A stretch of 32,722 nucleotides of DNA from Prevotella sp. (GCA_017455845.1 JAFSYY010000037.1:1-32722); one strand, 5' to 3'; counted from the stretch's first letter, positions 7,486 through 16,910 are shown. The notes: a model not told the origin generated them from the sequence alone. Numbers and translations are program-made.

Positions 7486-8879
7486 TTTGCTCCTCCTCCC
7501 AGTGCCTGGTACAGGTTCACTACGGCCTGCATCTTGTTGAAGTCGTCGGTGACCTTCGAGATGCGGGCGTTGAGCAGGCCGTTCTGTGCCTGGATGACCT
7601 CCAGATAGGTAGAGCCCTTAGAGGTATAGAGTTGCTTGGTGTCCTCCACGTTCTGCCTGTAGAGTGCCACCTGCTTCTCGTCCAGACGGCCCTTCTCGTC
7701 GCAGGTGTTATAGGCCACGAGGGCGTTGCTCACCTCGTTGCCGGCCTTCAGGATGGTGTTCTGGAAGGTATTCAATGCCTGTTCCTGCTGTGCCTTGGCC
7801 ACCTTCAGTCCGGCTACGATCTGTCCGTGCTGGAAGATGGGCTGGGTGAGCGAGCCTACGGCCGAGAGGATCCATTTGCCCGGGTTGACTATGGTGCTGC
7901 CCAGCGAGTTGGTGAACACGGCGTTGCCCGTGACGGTGATGTTGGGATAGAAACGCGAGCGGGCCGTCTCGGTGTCGTAGAAGCACTCTGCCAGTGCCAT
8001 CTCGGCGGCATGGACGTCGGCACGGTTTGAAAGCAGTTGTATGCCTACGCCTGCCGAGAACTTCGTGGGCAGGCTCTGGTCGTAGAACTTGCCGCGTGCA
8101 ATCTGATGTCCCGGTTCGTTGAGCAGCAGCGACATGGCATTCTCCATCTCGCGAATCTGCTGTTTCAGGTCCAGTGCCTTGGCCTGCACACTATAGTAGT
8201 TGGCCTCGGCTGTCTGCACGCTGGTGCTGCGTGCGCGTCCCAGTTGCATCTGCAGTTGCATCATGTCCCAAGTGTCCTTGGTCAACTGCTCCATGTCGGT
8301 GACGATGGCCAGTTGCTCGTCGAGCATCATAAGTGTGTAGTAGAGGTTGGCCACGCCGCAGATGATGTTGGTCTGCACCACCACCTGATAGTCTTTGGTA
8401 GCCAGCAGTTTCACCTGAGCGGAGCGTTTCTGCGAGAGCAGGTTGCCGAAGAGGTCAACGCTCCACGATGCGCTGACGGGCAACTGATAGGTGCGTGACA
8501 CGGAGGCTCCGTCCATCTGCACCTGACTGATGGTACCCTGCGGTGCGATGGCTATCGACGGCAGGAAGGCCAGTTTGGCACATGTCAGTGCCGTCTCCAT
8601 CATCTTCACGTTGAGTGCGGCATTGCGCAGGTCGGTGTTGTTTTCCAGTGCCTGCTCAATGAGTACCTGCAACTGCGGGTCGGTGAACACCTCGCGCCAG
8701 GGCAGGTTGCCGAAGTTCTCATCGGTGTTGACCTGCAGTGTATCGCCGTCGCTGACGATGTCGCGCACCAGCCCCTGCGTGTTCACGTCGGGTCTTTCAT
8801 ACTTGTAGTATAGGCCACAACTGCTTAGCAGCAAAGCGGCCGTTGGTATCAATAGTATCTTTTTCATATTCTTCTTCAT
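7482..8879 (-). CDS. RND efflux outer-membrane factor (OprM/NodT family lipoprotein)
   Basis: This is the outer-membrane channel of a tripartite drug efflux system. The N-terminus ends in LLLSSC, a lipobox with Cys21 (Cys17 if translation starts at the second Met, 8867), so it should be a lipoprotein. The family opening YYKYERPDV and the WREVFTDPQLQVLIEQALENN region, split after FTDP, match OprM-like proteins, as do the two repeated coiled-coil halves with TRAQA-like helices (LGRARSTSVQTAEANY and ISKVTDDFNKMQAVVNLYQALGGG). Length 465 is typical. It follows the RND pump gene after 125 bases filled by a heptamer-armed element. Confidence 0.93.
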   Translation of the reverse strand: MKKNMKKILLIPTAALLLSSCGLYYKYERPDVNTQGLVRDIVSDGDTLQVNTDENFGNLPWREVFTDPQLQVLIEQALENNTDLRNAALNVKMMETALTCAKLAFLPSIAIAPQGTISQVQMDGASVSRTYQLPVSASWSVDLFGNLLSQKRSAQVKLLATKDYQVVVQTNIICGVANLYYTLMMLDEQLAIVTDMEQLTKDTWDMMQLQMQLGRARSTSVQTAEANYYSVQAKALDLKQQIREMENAMSLLLNEPGHQIARGKFYDQSLPTKFSAGVGIQLLSNRADVHAAEMALAECFYDTETARSRFYPNITVTGNAVFTNSLGSTIVNPGKWILSAVGSLTQPIFQHGQIVAGLKVAKAQQEQALNTFQNTILKAGNEVSNALVAYNTCDEKGRLDEKQVALYRQNVEDTKQLYTSKGSTYLEVIQAQNGLLNARISKVTDDFNKMQAVVNLYQALGGGAK

Positions 8880-8881
8880 TG

Positions 8882-9011
8882 TTAATTAGTAATGCGTAAT
8901 TAGTAATTAGTAATTATGATTAGACCTCTCACTCCAGAAAACTATCATTCTGCACCTTTATCAGCAAAAGTATTCATAATTACTAATTACTCATTACTAA
9001 TTACTCATTTC
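8882..9011. repeat. Heptamer-armed inverted element, copy 2 (RND pump / OMF junction)
   Basis: The left arm (8882-8923) reads TTAATTA, GTAATGC, then GTAATTA three times, then TGATTAG. The right arm (8977-9011) reads TAATTAC, TAATTAC, TCATTAC, TAATTAC, TCATTTC. The borders are again ATTAGAC and GCAAAAGTA. The minus-strand box TACTTTTG is at 8972-8965. The RND pump stop codon (9005-9007) lies in the right arm. Confidence 0.85.
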
Positions 9012-12000
9012 TCTAAACTGTATTCCACAGGCCTCTTTGCATACTGCTGCAGTTCCGTTGTCACGTCGGGATTCTCATCGTCGCCTTCGAACTTCATAGG
9101 ACTGAACTTCTCTTGCAGGCTCTGGAACATGACGAACAGGGCGGGAACCACGAAGATCTGGCACAGCGTGCCGACGAGCATACCGCCCACGGCAGCGGCA
9201 CCCAGTGTCTGGTTACCGTTCTTGCCCACGCCCGATGCGAACATCATAGGCAGCAAGCCGATGATCATGGCCAGCGAGGTCATGAGAATAGGACGCAGAC
9301 GAGCGGCGGCACCGAGCACGGCCGACCATGAGATGGCCATACCCGTTTGTCGGCGCTCCAAGGCGAACTGCACAATCAGGATGGCGTTCTTAGCCAGCAG
9401 ACCGATGAGCATGATGAGCGAGATCTGCATGTAGATGTCGTTGGCATGGCCAAAGAGGGCGGTGAAGCCAAAGCAGCCGGCCAGTCCGAAAGGCACGGAG
9501 AGGAGCACAGCCCACGGGAGGATGTAGGATTCGTACTGTGCCGACAGGATCAGATAGATAAACAGGAAGCACAGCAGGAAAATCATCCACGTGGAATTGG
9601 TGGCCTTGGCCTCCTCACGCGACAGTCCTGAATACTCGTAGGTATAGCCTGCCGGCAGTAATGTGGATGCCACCTCCTGGCAAGCCTTCAGTGCCTCGCC
9701 TGACGAATAGCCGTCGGCCAACTGCACCTGCACGTTGATGCTGGTGAAGAGGTTGAAGCGGTTGATGTTCGACGGGCCATAGACACGCTCCAGCGAGCAG
9801 AATTCCTTGACGGGTGCCATGCCAGCAGGAGTGCGCACATAGATGCTGTTGAGCGACTCCGGTGTCATGCGTGTCTCGGGCGAGCCTTGTATCATGACAC
9901 GGTAGAGTTTGCCGTAGGCGTTGAAGTTTGAGGCATACAGTCCGCCGTAGTAACCCTGCAGCGTGCCGAGCACCACAGATGGCGACACGCCCGCCTGCTT
10001 ACACTTGGCCACGTCGACATGCACCATGTATTGCGGGTAGTTCGGGTTGTAGGATGTCTGTGCCATCTGTATCTCCGGTCGCTTGTTGAGTTCTGCGATA
10101 TAGTCTTTCACGATGCCGAAGAACTTGTCCAGGCTGCCGCCCGTGCGGTCCTGCATCACCAGCGACACGCCACCGCTGGCCGAGAATCCGGGAATCATGG
10201 GCGGCGAGAAAGCCAGGATCGAGGCATCCTTGATGTGGGCGGTCTTGATAAATATCTGTGCCACCACCATATTGGCTTCGAGCGGGTTCATGAAGAAACG
10301 GTAGATGCCGTCGCCTTCCCACAGTCCTGAGATCTTCCACCACAGTCCTTTCTGTCGCTCAGCGAAGGGTTTCAACTTGATGATGAAGGTAGCCTGGTCG
10401 GAGCCGGCACCGGCAATGAAGTTATAGCCCTGTATCTGCTCGCGGCTCTGTATGGCGGGGTCGGCAGCGAGGATGCTGTCCACCTCGTTGATAACCTGCG
10501 TGGTGCGTGCCACGGAAGTGGCCGGCGGCATGGAGATGGTACAGAAGATGGTACCCGTATCTTCGTTTGGCACCAGACCGGAACTCGTGAGCGAGGCCGT
10601 GCCGATAAGGAGGGCGATGCCAAGGACTACAGCCACCATAACGATGATAGGACGGCGCACCGTCTTCTCAATGCTTTTCTTGTATTTACCAAGGATCTTG
10701 TCGTAGGCCACGTTGAACGAGGCATGGAAGCGGTCGACCACCGACATCTTCTTCTCATGGCCGTCCTTGTCGTGCGGCTTCAGAAAGATGGCACACAGGG
10801 CAGGCGACAGCGTCAGGGCGTTCAAGGCCGATATAAAGATAGAGACGGCCATCGTCACGCCGAACTCACGGTAGAACGTACCCGTGGTGCCGCCCAGGAA
10901 CGACACGGGGATAAACACCGACGCCATCACCAGCGTGATGGAGATAATGGCACCCGAGATCTCGTTCATGGCATCGATAGAGGCCGTGAGCGCACTCTTA
11001 TAGCCCTGGTCCAACTTGGCATGGACGGCCTCCACGACCACGATGGCATCGTCGACGACGATGGCGATGGCCAGCAGCAGGGCCGACAGCGTGAGCAGGT
11101 TGATGGAGAATCCGAACACTGAGAGGAAGAAGAACGTACCGATAAGCGACACCGGCACGGCAATGAGCGGGATGAGCGTAGAACGCCAGTCCTGCAGGAA
11201 CACGTAGATGACGATGAACACCAGGATCAGCGTAAAGAAGAGGGTGAAGATCACCTCTTCGATACTGGCATAGAGGAATTCCGTCACGTCGTAGTTGATC
11301 TTGTAGGTCATGCCCGGCGGGAACAACTTGGCCTGCTCTTCCAGTTCGGTCTTCACCTGCTTGGCAATCTCGTTGGCGTTGGAGCCCGCAATCTGCTGCA
11401 CCATGCCCATCACCGACGGGATATTGTTGTTTTTCATCGACACGGTGTACTGCTGTCCGCCGAGTTCTATTTCTGCCACGTCTTTCAGTTTCAGCGTCTG
11501 TCCGTTGGCATCGCTGCTGACAATGATATTGCCGAACTCCTCGGCTGTCTTGAAGCGACCGGTGTAGCGCATGGCATATTCGTAGGCCACGTCGCTCTGC
11601 TCACCGAAGTTACCAGGTGCCGCCTCCACATTCTGCTCCGCCAGGAGGTTGCTGATGTCGCTTGGCATCAGGCCGTACTGCTTCATCACATCGGGCTTCA
11701 GCCAGATACGCATGGAGTAGGTCTTCAGACCCGGGCTCTGCACGTCGCCCACACCCTGAATACGCTTGATGGCCGGGATGATATTAATATTGTTGTAGTT
11801 GGTCAGGAACTCGTCGTCGTAACGGCCGTCAGAGGTGAGGGTGAACATCATCACCTGCGAGGTCTGGCGCTTCATCACGGTCACGCCGATACGTGTCACC
11901 TCGGCCGGCAGCAAGGCCTGTGCCTGCTGCACGCGGTTCTGCACGTTGACGGCACACATGTCGGCATTCATGCCCTGACGGAAGAGCACACTGATCTGTG

Positions 12001-12262
12001 CCGAGCCCGATGAGGCAGTCGACGAGATATAGTCCATGCCTTCCACACCGTTGATACTCTCTTCGAGCGGTGTGATGACCGAGTTCTTCACTGTCTCGGC
12101 ATCAGCACCTGGGTAACTGGTCCACACCACGACCGTTGGCGGTGCAATGTCGGGATACTGCTCAATAGGCAGCGTGGCCAGTCCGATAATGCCCAGCAGC
12201 ACGATGGCGATGGAAATCACCGTCGACAATACTGGTCTCTTAATGAAATTTGTAAAAGTCAT
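9005..12262 (-). CDS. RND multidrug efflux pump, AcrB/MexB (HAE1) family
   Basis: This inner-membrane pump is driven by proton exchange and exports hydrophobic compounds. It opens MTFTNFIKRPVLSTVISIAI, the standard first transmembrane helix of HAE1 pumps. The proton-relay pair is Asp404-Asp405 in AIAIVVDDAIVVVEAVHA, and the second half repeats the topology with LIGLLAKNAILIVQFA. Large periplasmic loops and 12 predicted helices fit the 1085-residue length, slightly above AcrB. The adaptor gene lies upstream and the outer-membrane factor downstream, the usual adaptor-pump-channel order. No regulator gene of the set is visible. Confidence 0.97.
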   Translation of the reverse strand: MTFTNFIKRPVLSTVISIAIVLLGIIGLATLPIEQYPDIAPPTVVVWTSYPGADAETVKNSVITPLEESINGVEGMDYISSTASSGSAQISVLFRQGMNADMCAVNVQNRVQQAQALLPAEVTRIGVTVMKRQTSQVMMFTLTSDGRYDDEFLTNYNNINIIPAIKRIQGVGDVQSPGLKTYSMRIWLKPDVMKQYGLMPSDISNLLAEQNVEAAPGNFGEQSDVAYEYAMRYTGRFKTAEEFGNIIVSSDANGQTLKLKDVAEIELGGQQYTVSMKNNNIPSVMGMVQQIAGSNANEIAKQVKTELEEQAKLFPPGMTYKINYDVTEFLYASIEEVIFTLFFTLILVFIVIYVFLQDWRSTLIPLIAVPVSLIGTFFFLSVFGFSINLLTLSALLLAIAIVVDDAIVVVEAVHAKLDQGYKSALTASIDAMNEISGAIISITLVMASVFIPVSFLGGTTGTFYREFGVTMAVSIFISALNALTLSPALCAIFLKPHDKDGHEKKMSVVDRFHASFNVAYDKILGKYKKSIEKTVRRPIIVMVAVVLGIALLIGTASLTSSGLVPNEDTGTIFCTISMPPATSVARTTQVINEVDSILAADPAIQSREQIQGYNFIAGAGSDQATFIIKLKPFAERQKGLWWKISGLWEGDGIYRFFMNPLEANMVVAQIFIKTAHIKDASILAFSPPMIPGFSASGGVSLVMQDRTGGSLDKFFGIVKDYIAELNKRPEIQMAQTSYNPNYPQYMVHVDVAKCKQAGVSPSVVLGTLQGYYGGLYASNFNAYGKLYRVMIQGSPETRMTPESLNSIYVRTPAGMAPVKEFCSLERVYGPSNINRFNLFTSINVQVQLADGYSSGEALKACQEVASTLLPAGYTYEYSGLSREEAKATNSTWMIFLLCFLFIYLILSAQYESYILPWAVLLSVPFGLAGCFGFTALFGHANDIYMQISLIMLIGLLAKNAILIVQFALERRQTGMAISWSAVLGAAARLRPILMTSLAMIIGLLPMMFASGVGKNGNQTLGAAAVGGMLVGTLCQIFVVPALFVMFQSLQEKFSPMKFEGDDENPDVTTELQQYAKRPVEYSLEK

Positions 12263-12273
12263 AATTTCCTGCT

Positions 12274-12407
12274 TTAATTAGTAATTAGTAATGAGGAATT
12301 AGTAATTATGATTAGACTTGACAATGGAAACATCTAATCTCGCGATGGTTTCCCGCATAGCAAAAGTAATCATAATTACTCATTACTAATTACTCATTAC
12401 TAATTAT
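12274..12407. repeat. Heptamer-armed inverted element, copy 3 (adaptor / RND pump junction)
   Basis: The left arm (12274-12315) reads TTAATTA, GTAATTA, GTAATGA, GGAATTA, GTAATTA, TGATTAG. The right arm (12373-12407) reads TAATTAC, TCATTAC, TAATTAC, TCATTAC, TAATTAT. The borders ATTAGAC and GCAAAAGTAATC are the same as in copy 1. The minus-strand TACTTTTG box is at 12368-12361. The adaptor stop codon (12404-12406) lies in the right arm. Confidence 0.85.
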
Positions 12408-13582
12408 TTTTTCATCGCCCCTACGATATCCCCGGCGGTCATGGCCTTGGCCTGCTCACGGATTTTCTCCTGGTAGCGCTGGGGCGTGATGGGCACAATC
12501 TCCATCTGGTCAGAGAGTTTGGTGATGCCGTTGGTCACATACTTGTCGCCCACCTGCAGACCGCCGGTCACGATATAGTTGTTGCCATCGTTCTGCGGGT
12601 CTACGGTAATCTCGGTGTAGGCCACCTTGTTGCTGTCCTTCAGCAGATAGACGAACTTCTTGTCCTGCACCTCCATGACCACGCTCTGGGGAATGACGAT
12701 GGCGGCATCGGCCGAACGGGGCACGATGATGGTGCCCGAGCCGCCACTCTTCAGCAGTTTGTCGGGATTGGGGAAGTGGGCCTTCATCTGGACGGAGCCT
12801 GTGGACTTGTCGATGACGCCGCTGATGGCCACCACATGGCCGTCGTAGCCATAGACGCTGCCGTCGGCCAGTTGCAACTTCACGGGCGGGAAGGCATCAA
12901 CGGCACCACGCAGGCCGCCCTCGCCCTGCGAGAGCGTCAGCATGTCTTTCTCGGTCAGCGAGAAGTAAACCTCCATCTTACTGATGTCCGACACGTGGGT
13001 CAGGATATTGGAGGCGCTTACCAACGCACCCTTCTTGAAGGGCAGTGTGCCCACCACGCCGGCGGCGGGGCTCTTCACGTAGCAGAAACTCAGGGCTTCC
13101 TTGGCCGAGGCCAGGGCAGCCTGGGCCTGTGCGAGGCCTGCCTGTGCGCTGAGGAACGAGTTCTCTGCCGTCTGCAACTCATAGTCGCCCACCACGCGGT
13201 TGGCATGCAGTTGCTTGGTGTTCTCAAAGGTCAGTTTGGCGGTGTTCACACTGCTCTGCGCAGTGTTAACGGCAGCCTGGGCCTGGCGCACCTGGGCCTG
13301 ATAGGTCTCGTTGTCGATGACAAAGAGCACCTGTCCGGCACTCACGGTCTGACCCTCAGAGACATTAATCTGAGTAAGGAATCCTGAAACTTTCGGACGA
13401 ATCTCCACATCCTGAATACCGTTGATGGTGGCAGGATAGGTGGTCTGCATGGCAGCACTCTGGGTGCTCACCGTTTCCACGGGATACTCGTTGTCGCCGA
13501 ATGTGGGACGGCCGCCGCCTCCTCCACACGACACCAACACGGTTGCAGCGGCTGCAACCATTAGCATTTTGTTCATTTTCAT
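12404..13582 (-). CDS. RND efflux periplasmic adaptor (AcrA/MexA family lipoprotein)
   Basis: This membrane fusion protein bridges the pump and the outer-membrane channel. It starts MKMNKMLMVAAAATVLVSC with lipobox Cys19, followed by a glycine run. The biotinyl-lipoyl-like half motifs are visible (EIRPKVSGFLTQINVSEGQ near 60 and SFCYVKSPAAGVVGTLPFKKG near 165) around an alpha-helical hairpin rich in Ala and Gln. Beta-barrel and membrane-proximal domains follow, ending GITKLSDQMEIVPI. At 392 residues it has the normal length. It is the first gene of the efflux run, with a -7 box 94 bases upstream. Confidence 0.95.
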   Translation of the reverse strand: MKMNKMLMVAAAATVLVSCGGGGGRPTFGDNEYPVETVSTQSAAMQTTYPATINGIQDVEIRPKVSGFLTQINVSEGQTVSAGQVLFVIDNETYQAQVRQAQAAVNTAQSSVNTAKLTFENTKQLHANRVVGDYELQTAENSFLSAQAGLAQAQAALASAKEALSFCYVKSPAAGVVGTLPFKKGALVSASNILTHVSDISKMEVYFSLTEKDMLTLSQGEGGLRGAVDAFPPVKLQLADGSVYGYDGHVVAISGVIDKSTGSVQMKAHFPNPDKLLKSGGSGTIIVPRSADAAIVIPQSVVMEVQDKKFVYLLKDSNKVAYTEITVDPQNDGNNYIVTGGLQVGDKYVTNGITKLSDQMEIVPITPQRYQEKIREQAKAMTAGDIVGAMKK

Positions 13583-13675
13583 ACTGTTAAAAACTATAAT
13601 TTATATATAAATTCTATCGTCTCTGTTAGCAATTGTTATTGCGCACCAAGACGGGCGCAACACAAAATCAGCATG

Positions 13676-13683
13676 CAAAATTA
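13676..13683 (-). promoter_or_regulatory. -7 box of the RND efflux operon
   Basis: TAATTTTG on the minus strand fits TAnnTTTG. It sits 94 bases before the adaptor start and just past the terminator of the upstream gene. There is no clear -33 box. Confidence 0.45.
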
Positions 13684-13692
13684 CGAAAAAGA

Positions 13693-13716
13693 GGTGTAAG
13701 CAGGAAAACTTACACC
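13693..13716 (-). terminator. Terminator after the LRR protein gene
   Basis: Arms GGTGTAAG (13693-13700) and CTTACACC (13709-13716) with an 8-base loop. On the minus strand TCTTTTTC follows. On the plus strand CCTTTTTT follows, so it may work both ways. Confidence 0.7.
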
Positions 13717-13740
13717 CCTTTTTTATATATAATTAGCAAA

Positions 13741-14700
13741 TTATGGTAACTCTTTATAATCCTTGAACATTTTCCACACCTTATCCCTGAAATAGGCGTT
13801 CTGCTGGTCTTTGGGCACATAGACGGTGGCCGTATATGACTCGAAGGCTTGCTCGATGACAGGTGGGAAACGCTTGGGCGTGATAATCTTTTTCAGGCTT
13901 GCACACCCCTTGAAGGCATCCTGCTGCAGACGTTCCACACTCTTCGACAGCGTCACCGACTCCAGGGCCGTGCAGCCCATAAAGGTGCCTGGCTCTACGA
14001 AGCGCACGCCCTGCGGTATCTCCACCTCCTTCAGCGACGTGCAGTCGGCAAAGGCTTGCTCGCCGATGGCCTCCATACGTTCGGGGAAGTCTATATGGGT
14101 GAGTCCTGTGCAGCCGGCAAAAGCCTGTGGTGCCAGAAAATACACGCGCTCCGGCAACGTGGTGTTCTTGCAGCCAGCCACCAGCATCAGTTTGCCCTTC
14201 CACGTGCAGATGATGCCGTTGCAGTTCTCGCGTGAGTCATAGTGGGTGTTGGCCGTGTCCACGCTGATGGTCTCCAGCGAAGGGCAGTAGGCAAAGGCGC
14301 CATCCTCGATGCTTGTCACGCTGGCCGGAATCACGATGTCCTTCAGTTTCTCGGCATGGGCAAAGGCGCCGGCCTTGATGTCCTGCAGGCACACGAAATA
14401 GCGCAACTCACTGAACGACTGCAGGTTGCTGCCTGCAAACACAGTGCCTATGCTGTCTACCTCCAAGGCATCCTCAGTGGTCATCTCCGTGGCGTCGGGC
14501 TCTATCCAGCCCTGCTGACGGGCCAGGGTGATGAGCGGCTCGTTAGTCTGCATGGTTGCGATGACGGCCATCTCCACGTCGGGCTTCTTCGGGCCGTCGG
14601 GACGGCTCACATAGTCGATGGCATAGAAGCACAGGGCAAAAATCACAAGGGCGGCGAGTCCGCCCAGGAACCAGATTTGTTTGTAAAACGGTGTATTCAT
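13741..14700 (-). CDS. Membrane-anchored BspA-type leucine-rich repeat protein
   Basis: One hydrophobic helix (about residues 9-29, WFLGGLAALVIFALCFYAI) anchors the protein. After a linker of about 80 residues come LRR_5 repeats of the Treponema/BspA kind, recognisable as AF..C.sL..I.iP..v..I: AFAYCPSLETI, AFAGCTGLTHIDFPERMEAIG, AFADCTSLKEVEIPQGV, TFMGCTALESVTLSKSVERL, AFKGCASLKKIITP. The end, YVPKDQQNAYFRDKVWKMF, is the usual capping segment. Such proteins bind surfaces or partner proteins. The gene starts 13 bases after the stop of the histidine kinase gene, so the two are probably one transcript. A role in sensing with the kinase is inference. Confidence 0.85.
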   Translation of the reverse strand: MNTPFYKQIWFLGGLAALVIFALCFYAIDYVSRPDGPKKPDVEMAVIATMQTNEPLITLARQQGWIEPDATEMTTEDALEVDSIGTVFAGSNLQSFSELRYFVCLQDIKAGAFAHAEKLKDIVIPASVTSIEDGAFAYCPSLETISVDTANTHYDSRENCNGIICTWKGKLMLVAGCKNTTLPERVYFLAPQAFAGCTGLTHIDFPERMEAIGEQAFADCTSLKEVEIPQGVRFVEPGTFMGCTALESVTLSKSVERLQQDAFKGCASLKKIITPKRFPPVIEQAFESYTATVYVPKDQQNAYFRDKVWKMFKDYKELP

Positions 14701-14713
14701 ATTTCTATGTTAT

Positions 14714-16888
14714 TTAATTCAGGGGTAGTGTCATGATGAAGCGGGCACCGGGAGAATAGGAGGTGTCGAGGGTGATGTCGCCCCCCATACGGCGCACTAT
14801 GCTGCGAGCCACGGTGAGGCCTATGCCGGTGCCGTCGTAGTAGTCGTCCAGTTGCACAAACTCCTCAAAGATACGCTCGGCCTCCTCGACGGGCACGCCG
14901 ATGCCGTTGTCCTCGACGATGAAGAGCAGTTGGCGGCGGGGCTCCTCAGCCTGCTCCACGCGCAGCACCACCCTACCCTGCCGGGCCTGTGCGCCGGCAC
15001 CCATGGCAGCCTCGGCCGGGCGGGTGAACTTGATGGCATTGTCGAGCAGGAGCACGAGGGCACGTGTGGCCTGCGACTCGTTGGTGTGGAGGGAGGTCAT
15101 CTCGGCCTCGGGTGCTATCTGCAGGTCGAAGGTAAGATGGGCGGCCTCGTTGACGTGTGAGTCCTCGGCGGCCTGCGCCGCTATCTGTATGGCCAGCACA
15201 TCGTCCTTGCGCTCTATGACGCTCTGGCTGCTGGCATCCGACAGTTCGAGCATCTTGTTCACCAGATTGGTGATACGCCCGGTGTTCTCGTTGATCTGGC
15301 GGTTGATGTCGGCACGCGTCTCATCATCGAGTTCCATGCCCGGGGTGGTGATAATCTGTGTAAAGCCACTGAGTATATTGAGCGGCGTGCGTATCTCGTG
15401 AGAGATCTGCTGGATGAAGTTGGTCTTCATCTGCGACGACTCCTCGGCGCGTGCATTGGCCGTCACCAACTGTGAGTTCAGCGTGGAGAGTTGGGTGTTA
15501 AGAGCCGACAGTTTGGCGTTGCCCTCTTCCAGTTTCCTGTTGCTTTCCTCCAGTTTCTCGTTGGTGACCTCCAGTTTGTCGTATGCAACAGAGAGTTTTT
15601 TCTGTGCCTTGCGGCGGTGCAGGGTATAGACAATGAAGAAGATGGTGAGCAGTGCCAGGGCTGCCAAGGTGCTCATCCACCGCATGTAGGTCATCTCGTT
15701 TCTCTGCTGCATAATCTGCGCATCCTTCTGGTTGGTGTCGTAGATGGTGGCGAGTTCTGCGGTAGAACTGTTTTTCTGGGCGGTGATGGCCGAGTCCAGG
15801 ATGTTCAGTATGTCCTCGGCCGCCACGCGTGCGGAGTCGCCCCGTGCTGCTTTCCTGTTGGCATTGAACTTCGGCAGCATATAGAGTTGTATGTTGTCGA
15901 GCGACCTCTCCATGCCCCATTCGTCGAGCGTCCTGTCCAGATAGCGGAAGTTGTCGGCGGCTTCCTTGTAGCGGTCGGCAGCCATGAGGTAGTCGGTGGC
16001 ATTGATATGGCCGGGGCCGGTCTTGGAATAGTCGGTCTGCAGGAAAGCCTGATAGGCCTTGGCTGCATCGTCGCTCTTGCCCAGGCCCTGGAGCGCCACG
16101 GCACGCATAATCTCTATGCGCCCCTGATACTCGTCGAAATATTCCGAGCGGGCATCGGGCTTCTGGCGGTATTTGCCCAGGAGCATCTCTGTGCGGTCTA
16201 TCCAGTAGATGGACTCGGCATAGCGCCGCGTGTTGATATAGGCCATGCTGGTATATACGGTGCCGACGACCGCCTCCTGAAAGCCTCGCCCGGTGCTGTC
16301 GGTGCGCCAGCGGTTGGCATAGTGTCCGCGGGCCGTGAGGAAACTCTCGTTGGCCTCATCGTCCTGACCGAGGTTCAGTTGGCAGCAGCCTATATTATTG
16401 AGCAGGATGGCATAGTCGATGTCGGAGCCCACACCGCTCTTCTCCATCTTCTCCACGGCAGGGATGGCAATCCGCAGCGACCCCTCGAAATCGCCCTTGA
16501 CAAGGAGCAGTTCTGAGAGCCGGCGTGCCGACTTGTTGTAACTCAACTGGTCCTGGTCGTTCTTCACCTCACATTCCAGGGCCTTGCGGTAGCATATCTC
16601 CGCCATGCGGTAATTGCCCTCGCGGTAATAGGACACGCCACGCCAGCGGTTGGCATTAAGGGCAGAGAGGTCGCCCGACATCTCGAAACTGTCGGCCAAC
16701 TCACGCATACGGTCGTAGTCCTTGGCACTACCTATGTCGAACAGGATGCTGTCGGCCTTGTTTGCAGCGAGTTCCCTGGCCCTGCTGTCCTGCCCGCATG
16801 AGACCATGCCCATACACCATACTGCCATCATGAGAAACACCCATGTGATGTGCAGTGTCCTTATACCGTATATTCTATTCTCTGACAT
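14714..16888 (-). CDS. TPR-containing membrane histidine kinase
   Basis: The N-terminus has a hydrophobic stretch ending GMVSC (lipobox-like, Cys31). Residues of about 35-370 are helical TPR-like repeats (YYREGNYRMAEICYRKALE). A transmembrane helix lies near 400-422, then a coiled coil (KLEVTNEKLEESNRKLEEG), then a HisKA domain with ISHEIRTPLN and His497. The HATPase part shows LLLDNAIKFT, VEDNGIGVP and DGTGIGLTVARSIVRRMGG. No receiver or DNA-binding domain is attached, so a separate response regulator is needed and none is adjacent. TPR kinases of this layout are common in Bacteroidetes. The next gene encodes a membrane LRR protein. Confidence 0.93.
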   Translation of the reverse strand: MSENRIYGIRTLHITWVFLMMAVWCMGMVSCGQDSRARELAANKADSILFDIGSAKDYDRMRELADSFEMSGDLSALNANRWRGVSYYREGNYRMAEICYRKALECEVKNDQDQLSYNKSARRLSELLLVKGDFEGSLRIAIPAVEKMEKSGVGSDIDYAILLNNIGCCQLNLGQDDEANESFLTARGHYANRWRTDSTGRGFQEAVVGTVYTSMAYINTRRYAESIYWIDRTEMLLGKYRQKPDARSEYFDEYQGRIEIMRAVALQGLGKSDDAAKAYQAFLQTDYSKTGPGHINATDYLMAADRYKEAADNFRYLDRTLDEWGMERSLDNIQLYMLPKFNANRKAARGDSARVAAEDILNILDSAITAQKNSSTAELATIYDTNQKDAQIMQQRNEMTYMRWMSTLAALALLTIFFIVYTLHRRKAQKKLSVAYDKLEVTNEKLEESNRKLEEGNAKLSALNTQLSTLNSQLVTANARAEESSQMKTNFIQQISHEIRTPLNILSGFTQIITTPGMELDDETRADINRQINENTGRITNLVNKMLELSDASSQSVIERKDDVLAIQIAAQAAEDSHVNEAAHLTFDLQIAPEAEMTSLHTNESQATRALVLLLDNAIKFTRPAEAAMGAGAQARQGRVVLRVEQAEEPRRQLLFIVEDNGIGVPVEEAERIFEEFVQLDDYYDGTGIGLTVARSIVRRMGGDITLDTSYSPGARFIMTLPLN

Positions 16889-16910
16889 AACTGTTTTCGT
16901 TTTCTCGCTG

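Noticed and set aside
7330-12407. Insertion sequences or classical MITEs at the efflux junctions
   Set aside because: The arms are heptamer arrays of varying length, the cores are unrelated, and no target-site duplication or transposase was seen.
15470-15530. Coding-region heptamer array in the TPR kinase coiled coil (TQLSTLNSQL)
   Set aside because: The peptide resembles a translated AACTCTC repeat, but the DNA is too diverged to count units; an ordinary coiled coil explains it.
15491-16516. 341-codon plus-strand open frame across the TPR kinase gene
   Set aside because: It is antisense to a gene with clear kinase and TPR motifs, shows no known domain, and is explained by GC-rich codon use in the real gene.
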